Counted from the first letter of the stretch, positions 33,576 through 41,644 are shown. The stretch is DNA of 46,493 nucleotides from CALBTQ01 sp036725605 (GCA_036725605.1 DAIMDW010000035.1:1-46493), one strand, 5' to 3'. The notes: a model not told the origin generated them from the letters alone. A program made the numbers and translations.

Positions 33576-33735
33576 TGTTTTGGCTCCAATTTCTTGCTTT
33601 TTGTGTCGTTTCTCCATAAGGCCGGCTGGGCTAACACCCATACCCCAAGCGCCATACTCATGTATCGTCAGGTTGGCATTCAAACAAAACTACTTTTCAC
33701 AACATATTTACCGGGCTTTCCATTTCGAGCGATTA

Positions 33736-33749
33736 TGTGTATATACACA
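33736..33749. promoter_or_regulatory. Palindromic operator upstream of the DUF134 gene
   Basis: TGTGTATATACACA, a perfect 14-bp palindrome ending just before the AGGAG ribosome-binding site. A -35-like TTTCCA (33717-33722) stands 17 bp from TATATA inside it, so a bound regulator would block the promoter. Autoregulation by DUF134 is a natural guess. Confidence 0.5.
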
Positions 33750-33764
33750 AAAGAAGGAGAGGCG

Positions 33765-34064
33765 ATGAGTCCGCGACCCCGCAAACCCCGCCGTTGCCGG
33801 CGCCTGATCGACGGGCGGGTATTCAAACCCCAGGGCATTCCCATGCCCCAACTGCGGCAGATCCCGATGGCGCCGGACGAACTGGAAGCGCTGCAACTAT
33901 GCGACGGCGAAGGTCTTTCGCAGGAAGAGGCCGGCGCGCGTATGGGGGTCAGTCGCGGCACGGTGCAACGGACGGTCAAAGCGGCTCGGCGCAAGATCGT
34001 CGAGGCGTTGACGGCCGGGGACGCGGCGCTGGTGTTGTGCGACGAAGCGGCGGAGGAATCGTGA
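33765..34064 (+). CDS. DUF134-family DNA-binding regulator
   Basis: 99 residues. DUF134 signature: PRPRKPRRCRRLIDGRVFKPQGIPM at the N-terminus, then a sigma-70-region-4-like helix-turn-helix DELEALQLCDGEGLSQEEAGARMGVSRGTVQRTVKAARRKI. Such proteins sit beside NifX/ORP and Mrp genes in many anaerobes. The family's CxxC or metal site is reduced here to Cys residues at about 11, 46 and 92. AGGAG lies 7 nt before the ATG at 33765. The TGA overlaps the GTG start of the sigma-54 activator by 4 bp, so the two regulators are coupled. Confidence 0.9.
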   Translation: MSPRPRKPRRCRRLIDGRVFKPQGIPMPQLRQIPMAPDELEALQLCDGEGLSQEEAGARMGVSRGTVQRTVKAARRKIVEALTAGDAALVLCDEAAEES

Positions 34065-35386
34065 AAGAGCAGGCCTACAAAGCGATTCTCGATTCCATCG
34101 CCGACGGCGTGTTCACCGTCGACGACCAATGGCGCATCACCTCGTGGAACGCGGCGGCCGAGCAGATCACCGGCTACACGCGCGAGGAGGCGCTGGGTCG
34201 GCACTGCTACGAGGTGTTTCGCACGAACGTCTGCCAGACCGACTGCGTGCTGCGTAAAACGCTGACCTCCGGCAAGGCGCTGGTCAATCTGGCGCTCAAT
34301 ATTCTGGATCGCGACGGCAACGAAAAGCCGATCAGCGTCAGCACCGCCGCACTGACCGACGAGGAGGGGAAGATTATCGGCGGGGCGGAAACGTTCCGCG
34401 ATCTTTCGACGATCGAGGCGCTGCGGCGGCAATTGCTGCGCGAGTACAGCTTCGCGGACATCATCAGTAAAAGTCACCGGATTCAGGCGATTTTCGAAAT
34501 TCTGCCGGACATCGCCGAGTCGGATTCGACGGTGCTGATCACCGGGCCGTCGGGCACGGGCAAGGAGCTGTTCGCGCGGGCGCTGCACCGGTTGTCGCCG
34601 CGCGCCGACGAGCCCTTCATTACCGTCAACTGCGCGGCGCTGCCCGACACGCTGCTGGAAAGCGAGCTGTTCGGTTACGTGCGCGGAGCGTTCACCGACG
34701 CGCGGCGCGACAAGCCCGGGCGCTTCACGCTGGCGCAGGGCGGCACGCTGTTTCTGGACGAGATCGGCGAGATTTCGCCCGCCGTGCAGGTCAAGCTGCT
34801 GCGGGTGCTGCAGGAAAAGACCTTCGAGCCGCTGGGATCGAACACGACCGTGCACGCCGACGTGCGCATTCTGGCGGCGACCAACAAGCGCCTGGCCGAG
34901 CTGGTCGAGCAGGGCAGGTTCCGCGACGATCTGTTCTATCGCCTGAACGTCATCCAGATCGACCTGCCGCCGCTGGCCGAACGACGCGAGGACATCCCGC
35001 TGCTGATCGAGCATTTCATCGGGCGCTTCAATGCGGAAAAGGGGAAGGAAATCGGCGACCTGACGCCCGATGCGCTGGAGGCGCTGCTGGCCTACGACTG
35101 GCCGGGGAATATCCGCGAGCTGGAAAACGCGATCGAGCACGCCTTCATACTGTGCAAGGGCGCGACGATCGACCTGGCGCATCTGCCACGGCAGATCGTC
35201 GGCGAGCGGCGAGCGTCGGGGCGGCCGGCGCGGCGATTTTCTTCGCTGGCCGAGGCCGAAGCGGCGGCGATCCGCCAGGCGCTGGCCGTGCACGGCGGCA
35301 ACCGGGTGAAGACCGCCGCGGCGTTGGGCATGCACAAAACGACGTTGCTGCGTAAAATGAAAAAGCTGGGCGTAACGTATCCGTGA
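34061..35386 (+). CDS. PAS-containing sigma-54-dependent transcriptional activator of the ORP cluster
   Basis: 441 residues from a GTG start (GGAGGA upstream). The PAS domain (about 5-115) contains Cys49, Cys58 and Cys62, a C-x8-C-x3-C set that could sense redox or hold an Fe-S or metal centre. The AAA+ domain (130-370) has Walker A GPSGTGKE (162-169), the sigma-54-contact loop GAFTDA (209-214, for GAFTGA), Walker B GGTLFLDE and an Arg-finger region. The Fis-type HTH is at 395-438 (NRVKTAAALGMHKTTLLRKMKKLG). There is no receiver domain. A -24/-12 promoter and dyad follow directly, so it very likely drives the next nine genes, as the cognate activator does in the Desulfovibrio ORP locus. Confidence 0.93.
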   Translation: MKEQAYKAILDSIADGVFTVDDQWRITSWNAAAEQITGYTREEALGRHCYEVFRTNVCQTDCVLRKTLTSGKALVNLALNILDRDGNEKPISVSTAALTDEEGKIIGGAETFRDLSTIEALRRQLLREYSFADIISKSHRIQAIFEILPDIAESDSTVLITGPSGTGKELFARALHRLSPRADEPFITVNCAALPDTLLESELFGYVRGAFTDARRDKPGRFTLAQGGTLFLDEIGEISPAVQVKLLRVLQEKTFEPLGSNTTVHADVRILAATNKRLAELVEQGRFRDDLFYRLNVIQIDLPPLAERREDIPLLIEHFIGRFNAEKGKEIGDLTPDALEALLAYDWPGNIRELENAIEHAFILCKGATIDLAHLPRQIVGERRASGRPARRFSSLAEAEAAAIRQALAVHGGNRVKTAAALGMHKTTLLRKMKKLGVTYP

Positions 35387-35400
35387 TTAAGGTGCGTTTT

Positions 35401-35440
35401 TGCTACCCTGTTTTTCTGCAAAGGTAGCATTATTGCTACC
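35401..35440. promoter_or_regulatory. Enhancer-like dyads (candidate activator binding sites)
   Basis: Three copies of one 7-mer: TGCTACC at 35401-35407, GGTAGCA at 35423-35429 and TGCTACC at 35434-35440. The last two form the 18-bp dyad GGTAGCATTATTGCTACC. They lie 65-105 bp upstream of the -24 element, the usual place for sigma-54 activator sites, with an AT-rich, bendable spacer between. Confidence 0.7.
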
Positions 35441-35504
35441 ATCGGCATTTGCTGAGTATTATGATTCTCCTATGATTTCAAATAGATATTGATCTTTTTT
35501 CAAG

Positions 35505-35521
35505 TTGGCATCCTTTTCGCT
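35505..35521 (+). promoter_or_regulatory. Sigma-54 (-24/-12) promoter of the ORP operon
   Basis: TTGGCATCCTTTTCGCT: GG at 35507-35508 and GC at 35519-35520 are exactly 10 bp apart. It matches TTGGCA-N9-TTGC except TCGC for TTGC. Transcription would begin near 35532, giving a leader of about 16 nt before the start at 35548. Confidence 0.75.
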
Positions 35522-35547
35522 TATTCCATGACTCGGAGGTAACGAGA

Positions 35548-35955
35548 ATGCGCATCGCCATCGCGACGTTCCAAACGCGGATTTCGCCCCGCTTCGATTG
35601 CGCCAACACCGTTTGGCTGGTCGATCTGGAGGGGGAAAACGAGGTCGCGCGCACGGAGCTTTCGCTGATGCAAACCCCGCCGCCGGCCCGGGCCGCTTTG
35701 CTGCGGTCGCACGACGTGGCCGTGTTGCTGTGCGGCGGCGTGCGTCGCTGCGACTATTTCGACCTGCTCGACCAGGGCATCGAGGTGATCGCCGGCTTGA
35801 TGGGCGAGGCGCAGGACATGCTAACCGCTTATCGGCAAGGACGCCTGAATCCGGAGCCTCGTTGGGAACCGGGGCGTCGTTTCGGCTGCCATGCGCGGCG
35901 GGGACGCCATGCGCACGGCGCGCCGCGCGGTCGCGGGCCGATGGGCAATCGCTGA
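35548..35955 (+). CDS. NifX/NafY-family (dinitrogenase Fe-Mo cofactor-like) protein with basic tail
   Basis: 135 residues. Residues 1-95 follow the NifX/NafY/ORP fold: MRIAIATFQTRISPRFDCANTVWLVDL (the 'SPRFD' equivalent of the family's DPRFGRA), LLRSHDVAVLLCGGVRRCDYFDLLDQGIEVIAGLMG. Cysteines at 18, 62 and 68 could bind metal. The tail (100-135) is Arg/His/Gly-rich (RRFGCHARRGRHAHG), reminiscent of metal-binding or granule-binding extensions. First gene of the sigma-54 operon; GGAGG 8 nt upstream. It is divergent from canonical ORP, so cofactor binding is not certain. Confidence 0.82.
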   Translation: MRIAIATFQTRISPRFDCANTVWLVDLEGENEVARTELSLMQTPPPARAALLRSHDVAVLLCGGVRRCDYFDLLDQGIEVIAGLMGEAQDMLTAYRQGRLNPEPRWEPGRRFGCHARRGRHAHGAPRGRGPMGNR

Positions 35956-35974
35956 GCAAAAAAGGAGAAACGAA

Positions 35975-36193
35975 ATGCCGAATCAAGATGGAACCGGACC
36001 TCGCGGTCAGGGCGCCGGCACCGGACGCGGAATGGGACGTTGCGGCGGCGGACGCGGCCAGGGCCAGGGGCGAGGAATGGGACAAGGTCAAGGTCAAGGA
36101 CAAGGGCAAGGACGAGGACAGGGCCAGGGCGCCGGTCAGGGTCGCGGCCAGGGACGTGGTCAGGGACGCGGCCAGGGCCGGTCCGGTCGCTAA
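35975..36193 (+). CDS. Small Gly/Gln/Arg-rich protein (DUF5320-type N-terminus)
   Basis: 72 residues. MPNQDGTGPRGQGAGTGRGMGRCGGG is the DUF5320 opening, found before or beside ORP/Mrp genes. The rest is a GQGQGRGQG low-complexity run from degenerate 6- and 12-nt DNA repeats. AAAGGAGA lies before the ATG at 35975. The single Cys23 of the GRGMGRC motif is shared with the next protein. Probably unstructured; the role is unknown. Confidence 0.8.
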   Translation: MPNQDGTGPRGQGAGTGRGMGRCGGGRGQGQGRGMGQGQGQGQGQGRGQGQGAGQGRGQGRGQGRGQGRSGR

Positions 36194-36211
36194 CGGAAAG
36201 GAGGCAGGAAG

Positions 36212-36532
<321 letters not shown>

Positions 36533-36603
36533 ACGATGCACAAACCGGTGCGCGGGGCTCCGATGACGGAGTCGCGCGTCGCCGTTAAGAAAGTGGATGA
36601 CCC

Positions 36604-37455
36604 ATGATTGTCTCGATCGCCTCGGGCAAGGGCGGCACGGGAAAAACGACATTGGCGATCAACCTGTTGCGCGTGGCGTCGGGGGAGGCGGTGTACGCCG
36701 ACTGCGACGTCGAGGAGCCCAACGGACGCCTGTTTTTGCGGCCGGAGATCGCCGGCGAATACGCCTGCACGGTGCCGCTGCCGGTGGTCGACTTCGGCAA
36801 ATGCACTTTTTGCGGCCGTTGCCGCGAAGCCTGTCGCTTCAACGCGATCGCGGTGCTGCCCAAATCGGTGATGATCTTCCAGGAACTGTGCCACGGCTGT
36901 GGCGCGTGCGTGATGGCTTGCCCCGAGCGGGCGATCGACGAGCGCAAACGGCCGATCGGCGTGATCGCGCACGGCGCGGCCGGGAACGCGGGATTCGTCG
37001 AAGGACGCCTGAACGTCGGTGAGGCGATGAGCCCGCCGGTGATCCGCCAGGTGCGCAAGCACGTGGGCCGCGACGGCCTGGTGTTGATCGACGCGCCGCC
37101 GGGAACCTCGTGCCCGGTCATCGCCGCGGTCAACAACACCGATTTTTGTCTGTTGGTCACCGAGCCCACGCCCTTCGGTCTGCACGACCTGAAGCTGGCC
37201 GTGGCGATGGTGCGCGCGCTGGGGCTGCCGCACGCGGTGGCGATCAACCGCGCGGGATTGGGCGACCGGCGGGTGCACGATTATTGCGCCGCCGAGGGCA
37301 TCGAGATTCTGGCGGAGGTTCCCAACGACCGGCGCATCGCGGAGGCGTACGCGCACGGGCGCACGGCGGTCGAGGAACTGCCGGAGTTGCGGCCGTTGTT
37401 TGAACATTTACTGCGCGCGATCGACGAACGCGTCGCGGCGCGGGGAGCGGCATGA
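36604..37455 (+). CDS. MinD/Mrp-type P-loop ATPase with inserted 2x[4Fe-4S] ferredoxin (ORP complex, 1)
   Basis: 283 residues. Deviant Walker A at SGKGGTGKTT (7-16), the switch block DCDVEEPNG (33-41), an inserted bacterial ferredoxin (Cys67, 70, 73, 77 and 96, 99, 102, 106), then DAPPGTSCPV, the NTP-binding P-loop partner. It resembles the DVU2103/DVU2104 pair of the Desulfovibrio ORP complex. It probably assembles or delivers Fe-S or Mo-S units with ATP. The gap before it (71 bp) holds a hairpin (about 36551-36579); RBS is weak (GTGGATGA). The stop overlaps the ATG of the NifU-like gene by 4 bp. Confidence 0.92.
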   Translation: MIVSIASGKGGTGKTTLAINLLRVASGEAVYADCDVEEPNGRLFLRPEIAGEYACTVPLPVVDFGKCTFCGRCREACRFNAIAVLPKSVMIFQELCHGCGACVMACPERAIDERKRPIGVIAHGAAGNAGFVEGRLNVGEAMSPPVIRQVRKHVGRDGLVLIDAPPGTSCPVIAAVNNTDFCLLVTEPTPFGLHDLKLAVAMVRALGLPHAVAINRAGLGDRRVHDYCAAEGIEILAEVPNDRRIAEAYAHGRTAVEELPELRPLFEHLLRAIDERVAARGAA

Positions 37456-37991
37456 ACGACTGGAAGAATCTCTATCGGCCCCGGTCGCAGCAGGAGGAAT
37501 ACACGCCCGCGACGATCGATCATTTCATGAATCCGCGCCAGGTGGGGCACATCGACGACGACGACGGTTGCGGCGACGTAGGCGATCCGGGTTGCGGCGA
37601 CACGCTGGAAATCACCTTGCGCGTCAACGAACTCGAGCGCATTACGGACATTCGCTTTTTGGTCGCCGGCTGCCCGGCGGCGGTGGCCACCGGGTCGATC
37701 ACCGCCGTGCTGGCGCTGGGCAAAACGGTGCGCGAGGCGTTCGCGCTGATCGAGGCCGACGTGTTGCGCGCGTTGGGCGGCTTGCCGCCGGAGAAGGTGC
37801 ATTGTTCGCTGCTGTCGATCGGCGCGTTGCGCGCGGCGCTCAGCGACTATTGCCTGCGCCAACACTTTTTGCGCACCGGGCGCGTGCAATCGGCGGCGGA
37901 GTATCGCGAAAAGCGCGACGGCGGCGAATTGTCGTTCACCCGCGACGATCTGGCGGCGGCGGTGCACGGCTACGCGCCGGACGGAGAGTAG
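37452..37991 (+). CDS. NifU/IscU-type Fe-S scaffold protein
   Basis: 179 residues. NifU_N domain: DHFMNPRQVGHI.DDDGCGDVGDPGCGDTLEI with Cys48 and Asp50, AGCPAAVATGS with Cys74, and KVHCSLL with Cys118: the three scaffold Cys and the conserved Asp are present. An extra Cys40 replaces the usual Val in DGVG. The C-terminal 50 residues are a helical extension absent from IscU. It lies between the two ferredoxin-inserted ATPases, overlapping the first and 1 bp from the second. That placement suggests it receives clusters for the Mrp/ORP proteins, not for general Fe-S assembly, because no NifS-type desulfurase is nearby. Confidence 0.9.
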   Translation: MNDWKNLYRPRSQQEEYTPATIDHFMNPRQVGHIDDDDGCGDVGDPGCGDTLEITLRVNELERITDIRFLVAGCPAAVATGSITAVLALGKTVREAFALIEADVLRALGGLPPEKVHCSLLSIGALRAALSDYCLRQHFLRTGRVQSAAEYREKRDGGELSFTRDDLAAAVHGYAPDGE

Positions 37992-37992
37992 G

Positions 37993-38862
37993 ATGAAACA
38001 ACTGGCGATCGTCAGCGGCAAAGGCGGCACGGGCAAGACGACGCTGACCGCGGCGTTTGCGGCGCTGGCCGACAACGCCGTGCTGGCCGATTGCGACGTG
38101 GACGCGGCCGATCTGCATTTGATCCTCGCGCCGGAGATCGGCGAGCGGCACGCGTTTGCCGGCGGTCTGACGGCGACGATCGATCCGGAAGCGTGCGTGA
38201 ATTGCGGGCAATGCCGCGAACTGTGCCGCTTCGGGGCGATCGATGAAACGTACACGGTGGACGCGGCGGCCTGCGAAGGATGCGGCGTGTGTTACGATGT
38301 CTGCCCGGCCGGGGCGGTGACGCTGACGCCCGAGGAGGCCGGCGAATGGTACGTGTCGTCGACCCGCTTCGGACCGTTGGTGCACGCGGCGCTGAACGTG
38401 GCGCAGGAAAATTCCGGCAAGCTGGTGGCGCAGGTGCGTCAGCGCGCGCGGGAGATCGCCGAGGCCGAGGGGCGCGAGCTGATCATCATCGACGGTTCGC
38501 CGGGCATCGGCTGTCCGGTCATTTCCTCGCTGACGGGGGTGGACGCGGTGCTGGTGTGCACCGAGCCCACGCTGTCGGGGCGGCACGATCTGGAGCGCGT
38601 GCTGGAACTGGCCGCGCATTTCGACGTGCCCGCGCTGGTGTGCGTGAACAAGGCCGATCTGTCCCCGGCGATGACCAAGACGATCGCCGCGCACAGCAAG
38701 GAAAAGGGCGCGCGGTTCGTCGGCACGATCCCCTACGACGAATCGGTGGTTGCCGCGATGATCGCCGCGCAGGCGCTCAGCGAGCATGAGCCGGGCCCGG
38801 CGCGCACGGCGGTCGAGGAGATCTGGCGGACGGTCCGTCAAATTTTGCATGGAGAAGCGTGA
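37993..38862 (+). CDS. MinD/Mrp-type P-loop ATPase with inserted 2x[4Fe-4S] ferredoxin (ORP complex, 2)
   Basis: 289 residues, paralogous to the gene at 36604. SGKGGTGKTT (8-17), DCDVDAADLH (33-42), ferredoxin insert with Cys68, 71, 74, 78 and 94, 97, 100, 104 (CVNCGQC...C, CEGCGVC...C), then IDGSPGIGCPVISS and CVNKAD. This fits the paired ATPases of the ORP locus, which form a heteromeric complex in Desulfovibrio. The start lies 1 bp after the NifU-like stop, and its TGA overlaps the next ATG by 1 nt, so translation is likely coupled. Confidence 0.93.
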   Translation: MKQLAIVSGKGGTGKTTLTAAFAALADNAVLADCDVDAADLHLILAPEIGERHAFAGGLTATIDPEACVNCGQCRELCRFGAIDETYTVDAAACEGCGVCYDVCPAGAVTLTPEEAGEWYVSSTRFGPLVHAALNVAQENSGKLVAQVRQRAREIAEAEGRELIIIDGSPGIGCPVISSLTGVDAVLVCTEPTLSGRHDLERVLELAAHFDVPALVCVNKADLSPAMTKTIAAHSKEKGARFVGTIPYDESVVAAMIAAQALSEHEPGPARTAVEEIWRTVRQILHGEA

Positions 38863-39089
38863 TGCCGTTGTTCGAATTTGCCTGCACCAAGTGCGATTTT
38901 CGTTTCGAAGTGTTGATGCGCCGCGACGATCCGTTCCCGCCGTGCACGATGTGCGGGGCGCCTACGCGCAAGCTGGTCAGCGCGCACGGGGGCATCGTGA
39001 TGAAGGAGAGCGGCGGGCATGTGCCTGGCGGCAGTTGTTGCGGGCAGGACCGGCAATGCGACAGCCCGAAACGCTGTTGCGAACATTGA
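38862..39089 (+). CDS. FmdB-type zinc ribbon with Cys-rich C-terminus
   Basis: 75 residues: MPLFEFACTKCDFRFEVLMRR...CTMCGAP is the FmdB-type ribbon (two CxxC pairs). The second half contains CCGQDRQCDSPKRCCEH, five more Cys and a final His. Total Cys number (nine) suits zinc plus a second metal site. The ATG at 38862 overlaps the previous TGA (TGATG); GGAG lies 7 nt upstream. FmdB-like proteins occur with formamide or Mo-related genes but have no defined role. Confidence 0.85.
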   Translation: MPLFEFACTKCDFRFEVLMRRDDPFPPCTMCGAPTRKLVSAHGGIVMKESGGHVPGGSCCGQDRQCDSPKRCCEH

Positions 39090-39102
39090 CAAGGAGGACA
39101 CG

Positions 39103-39465
39103 ATGAAAGTGGCGGTCAGTTGCATCGGCGATAATCTGGAAGCGGCGGTCGATCCGCGTTTCGGCCGGGCGCAGGGATTTCTCATTGTGGACACCGACAC
39201 TGCGGCGATGCAGTACGTGCCCAATGCCCAGAACCTGCAGGCGGTGCAGGGTGCGGGCATTCAGGCCGCGCAGAACGTGCTGAGCGCGGGCGTCGAAGCG
39301 TTAATCACCGGAAATATCGGCCCCAAGGCCTTTCGGGTCTTGCAAGAAGCGGGGGTCAGAGTATATACAGGCGCATCCGGCTCGGTTCGCCAAGCCCTGG
39401 AAGCGCTGCAGGATAACCAGCTACTGGAAACATCCCAGGCCACCAAGCCGGGCCACTGGATGTAA
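39103..39465 (+). CDS. Orange-protein-like (ORP) NifX/NafY domain protein
   Basis: 120 residues. VAVSCIGDNLEAAVDPRFGRAQGFLIVDTDT, then NAQNLQAVQGAGIQAAQNVLSAGVEALITGNIGPKAFRVLQEAGVRVYTG, is close to the Desulfovibrio orange protein, which binds a mixed S2MoS2CuS2MoS2 cluster without covalent Cys ligation. The DPRFGRA and QGAGIQAAQ blocks are intact. AAGGAGG precedes the ATG at 39103. It lies between the zinc ribbon and Mrp-ORP genes, as in known ORP loci. Confidence 0.92.
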   Translation: MKVAVSCIGDNLEAAVDPRFGRAQGFLIVDTDTAAMQYVPNAQNLQAVQGAGIQAAQNVLSAGVEALITGNIGPKAFRVLQEAGVRVYTGASGSVRQALEALQDNQLLETSQATKPGHWM

Positions 39466-39484
39466 GCAGAGACAGGAGAGTTCG

Positions 39485-40714
39485 ATGGCACATCAGCACA
39501 TGTCCCAACAGGAGCAGATGCAAAAGCAGGACGAGCGGATCAACGCCGCGCTGGGGAAGGTCAAACACAAGCTGCTGGTCATGAGCGGCAAGGGCGGCGT
39601 GGGCAAGTCGAGCGTGGCGGTCAACCTGGCCGTGGCGCTGGCCAACGCCGGGCACAAGGTCGGTCTGATGGACGTGGACCTGCACGGCCCGACGGTGCCC
39701 CTGTTGCTGGGCCTGGTCGGCCGGCTGCCCGAGTCGGACGGCGAAATGATGATCCCCATTTCCTACGACGAGAATTTGAAAGTCGTCTCGATGGGCAACC
39801 TGCTGGACGACAACGACCGCGCGATCATCTGGCGCGGCCCGCTGAAGATCGGCGCGATCCGCCAGTTCATCTCCGACGTGAATTGGGGCGAGCTGGATTA
39901 CCTGGTCATCGACTCGCCGCCGGGAACGGGCGACGAACCGCTGACCGTGGCGCAGACGATTCCGGGCGCGCAGGCGGTCATCGTGACCACGCCGCAGGAA
40001 GTGAGCCTGGCCGACGTGCGCAAGTCGATCAACTTCTGCAAGCAGGTCGGCATGCCGATCCTGGGGCTGATCGAAAACATGTCGGGTTACATCTGCCCGC
40101 ATTGCGGTCACGCCGAGGCGCTGTTCGGCGCGGGCAACCTGGACCGCACGACGCTCAAGACCGGCGTGCAGGCGCTGGGCAGCGTGCCGTTCGATCCGAA
40201 AATCGTTCTGACCGGCGACAAGGGCGAGCCGTTCCTGGCCGAAAACGCCGACACCCCGGCGGGGCAGGCGTTCGCGAAGATCGTCACGGCCATCGTCGGC
40301 CTGCTGCCGGACAAACCGGCGGAAGCGCCGAAGAAGGAAGCGCCGGTCGCCGCCGCGCCACAGGCGGAAATCGGCGGCGATCATCTGGTCGCCGTGCCCA
40401 CCGCCGAGGGCAAACTGTGCATGCACTTCGGCCACTGCCAGATCATGACGCTGGTCGAGGTGAAGGACGGCAAGATCGTCGACAAGCAGGAACTCACGCC
40501 GCCCGAGCACGAACCGGGCGTGCTGCCCGCGTGGCTGGCCGAGAAGGGCGCGACGCTGATTCTCGCCGGCGGCATGGGCTCGCGCGCGCAGGGACTGTTC
40601 GCGGAAAACGGCATTCAGGTCGTGGTCGGCTCGCCGGCCGTCGCGCCGGAAGAGGCCGTGCAGTTGTGGCTGAGCGGCAAGCTGGTCACCGGCGACAACT
40701 GCTGCGATCATTAA
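39485..40714 (+). CDS. MrpORP: Mrp/ApbC ATPase fused to a NifX/ORP domain
   Basis: 409 residues. The N-terminal Mrp/Nbp35 domain (25-275) has deviant Walker A SGKGGVGKSS (34-43), DVDLHGPT (63-70), DSPPGTGDE (143-151) and the dimer-bridging CPHC (204-207) that holds a [4Fe-4S] cluster. An Ala/Pro/Lys linker (278-297) leads to an ORP domain (300-400) with LCMHFGHC (311-318) and the closing NCCDH. The same fusion is known as MrpORP in Desulfovibrio. The first 20 residues are His/Gln-rich with no Cys motif. It is the last gene of the operon; AGGAGA lies 8 nt upstream and a bidirectional terminator follows. Confidence 0.94.
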   Translation: MAHQHMSQQEQMQKQDERINAALGKVKHKLLVMSGKGGVGKSSVAVNLAVALANAGHKVGLMDVDLHGPTVPLLLGLVGRLPESDGEMMIPISYDENLKVVSMGNLLDDNDRAIIWRGPLKIGAIRQFISDVNWGELDYLVIDSPPGTGDEPLTVAQTIPGAQAVIVTTPQEVSLADVRKSINFCKQVGMPILGLIENMSGYICPHCGHAEALFGAGNLDRTTLKTGVQALGSVPFDPKIVLTGDKGEPFLAENADTPAGQAFAKIVTAIVGLLPDKPAEAPKKEAPVAAAPQAEIGGDHLVAVPTAEGKLCMHFGHCQIMTLVEVKDGKIVDKQELTPPEHEPGVLPAWLAEKGATLILAGGMGSRAQGLFAENGIQVVVGSPAVAPEEAVQLWLSGKLVTGDNCCDH

Positions 40715-40720
40715 TCGATT

Positions 40721-40770
40721 AAAAAAAGGGGCCGGAGGCTCGCAAGGAGTTCTCCGGCCTTTCGTTTTTA
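40721..40770. terminator. Bidirectional intrinsic terminator
   Basis: GGCCGGAG (40730-40737) pairs with CTCCGGCC (40752-40759). The plus strand then has TTTCGTTTTTA, and on the other side is an A7 run (40721-40727), which is a T-run for the minus strand. It ends both the ORP operon and the convergent lipoprotein gene. Confidence 0.9.
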
Positions 40771-40771
40771 A

Positions 40772-41644
40772 TTAGGGAACGAGCGGCTGACCGATGATGT
40801 TGTCGTAATAGGCGTCGCCGCCGTACCCGGCTTCGGGCGGATCGGCGATGATCAACGCGGCCAGCGGCATGCCGTCGCCGACGGCGAAGCCCAGGTCCTG
40901 ACAGTATTCGTCCTCCACGCCGTCGAACAATACTGAGTATTGCGCGTTCGCCCAGTCGATCACCAAGGTGATTTGATTCCATTCGGCCGGATCGTACAAA
41001 TCGCAACCCACGGCCTGAACGAAACCGCCCATGCTGGCGTGCAAGGTGTTGTCCGTGGGATCGAGCTCGATGCCGAATTCCGGATAGAGATGCAGACCGT
41101 TTTTCTGGTAGAGGGTCAGGGAGGTGTAGGCCGACAGCAAGGCCTTGAGATCGAATTGGACCGTGTAATCTTCCATGATCGAATAGAAGAAATACTTGAG
41201 AACGATCTGATCGTTGGTCGCCGAGCCGGCGTCGACGTGCAGGGCCTGGCCTTCCGCCTTGTCGGTCAGGGCGACGATTTCGGCCAACGAGGCGCCGCTT
41301 TGTTCGAGAATGACCCAGTTCGGATCATCCAGCGGACCCAGCGTATGATCTTCGAAGTCCTCGGCGAACCCGACCGTCGTGTCGTCGTCGCCGGTATCGT
41401 CGTCGGTGGTGTCGTCGTCGCCGGTATCGTCATCGGCGGTGTCGTCATCATCGTCGTCGTCATCGTCATCGTCATCGTCATCATCGGCTTCATCGTCGTC
41501 ATCGTCGAAAAAATCGTCGTCGTCATCGTCGTCGGCGTCCAGATCGTCGTCGTCACCGTCGCCGTCTTCGTCGCAGGCCGTCACGAGCGCCATGGCGAAG
41601 AGGATCGGCAGTATGATCAGCAATACTTTGGCAATGGTGTTCAT
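40772..41644 (-). CDS. Asp-linker lipoprotein with ConA-like/LamG-type domain
   Basis: 290 residues. Signal peptide ends MALVTAC (Cys24), then DEDGDGDDDD and the longest Asp tract of the window (about 75 residues). The folded part starts VGFAEDFEDHTLGPLDDPNW and contains KYFFYSIMEDYTVQFDLKA, QITLVIDWANAQYSVLFDG and DAYYDNIIG, the layout of ConA/laminin-G-like jelly-roll domains that bind glycans. The ATG at 41642-41644 follows GGAGGAG; an upstream ATG (41710) would displace the signal. The function of the domain is unknown. Confidence 0.8.
   Translation of the reverse strand: MNTIAKVLLIILPILFAMALVTACDEDGDGDDDDLDADDDDDDDFFDDDDDEADDDDDDDDDDDDDDDTADDDTGDDDTTDDDTGDDDTTVGFAEDFEDHTLGPLDDPNWVILEQSGASLAEIVALTDKAEGQALHVDAGSATNDQIVLKYFFYSIMEDYTVQFDLKALLSAYTSLTLYQKNGLHLYPEFGIELDPTDNTLHASMGGFVQAVGCDLYDPAEWNQITLVIDWANAQYSVLFDGVEDEYCQDLGFAVGDGMPLAALIIADPPEAGYGGDAYYDNIIGQPLVP

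Noticed and set aside
33594..33764. N-terminal extension of the DUF134 protein
   Set aside because: The open frame reaches 33594, but the added residues are not family-like. The ATG at 33765 has AGGAG at the right distance and the extension crosses a palindromic operator.
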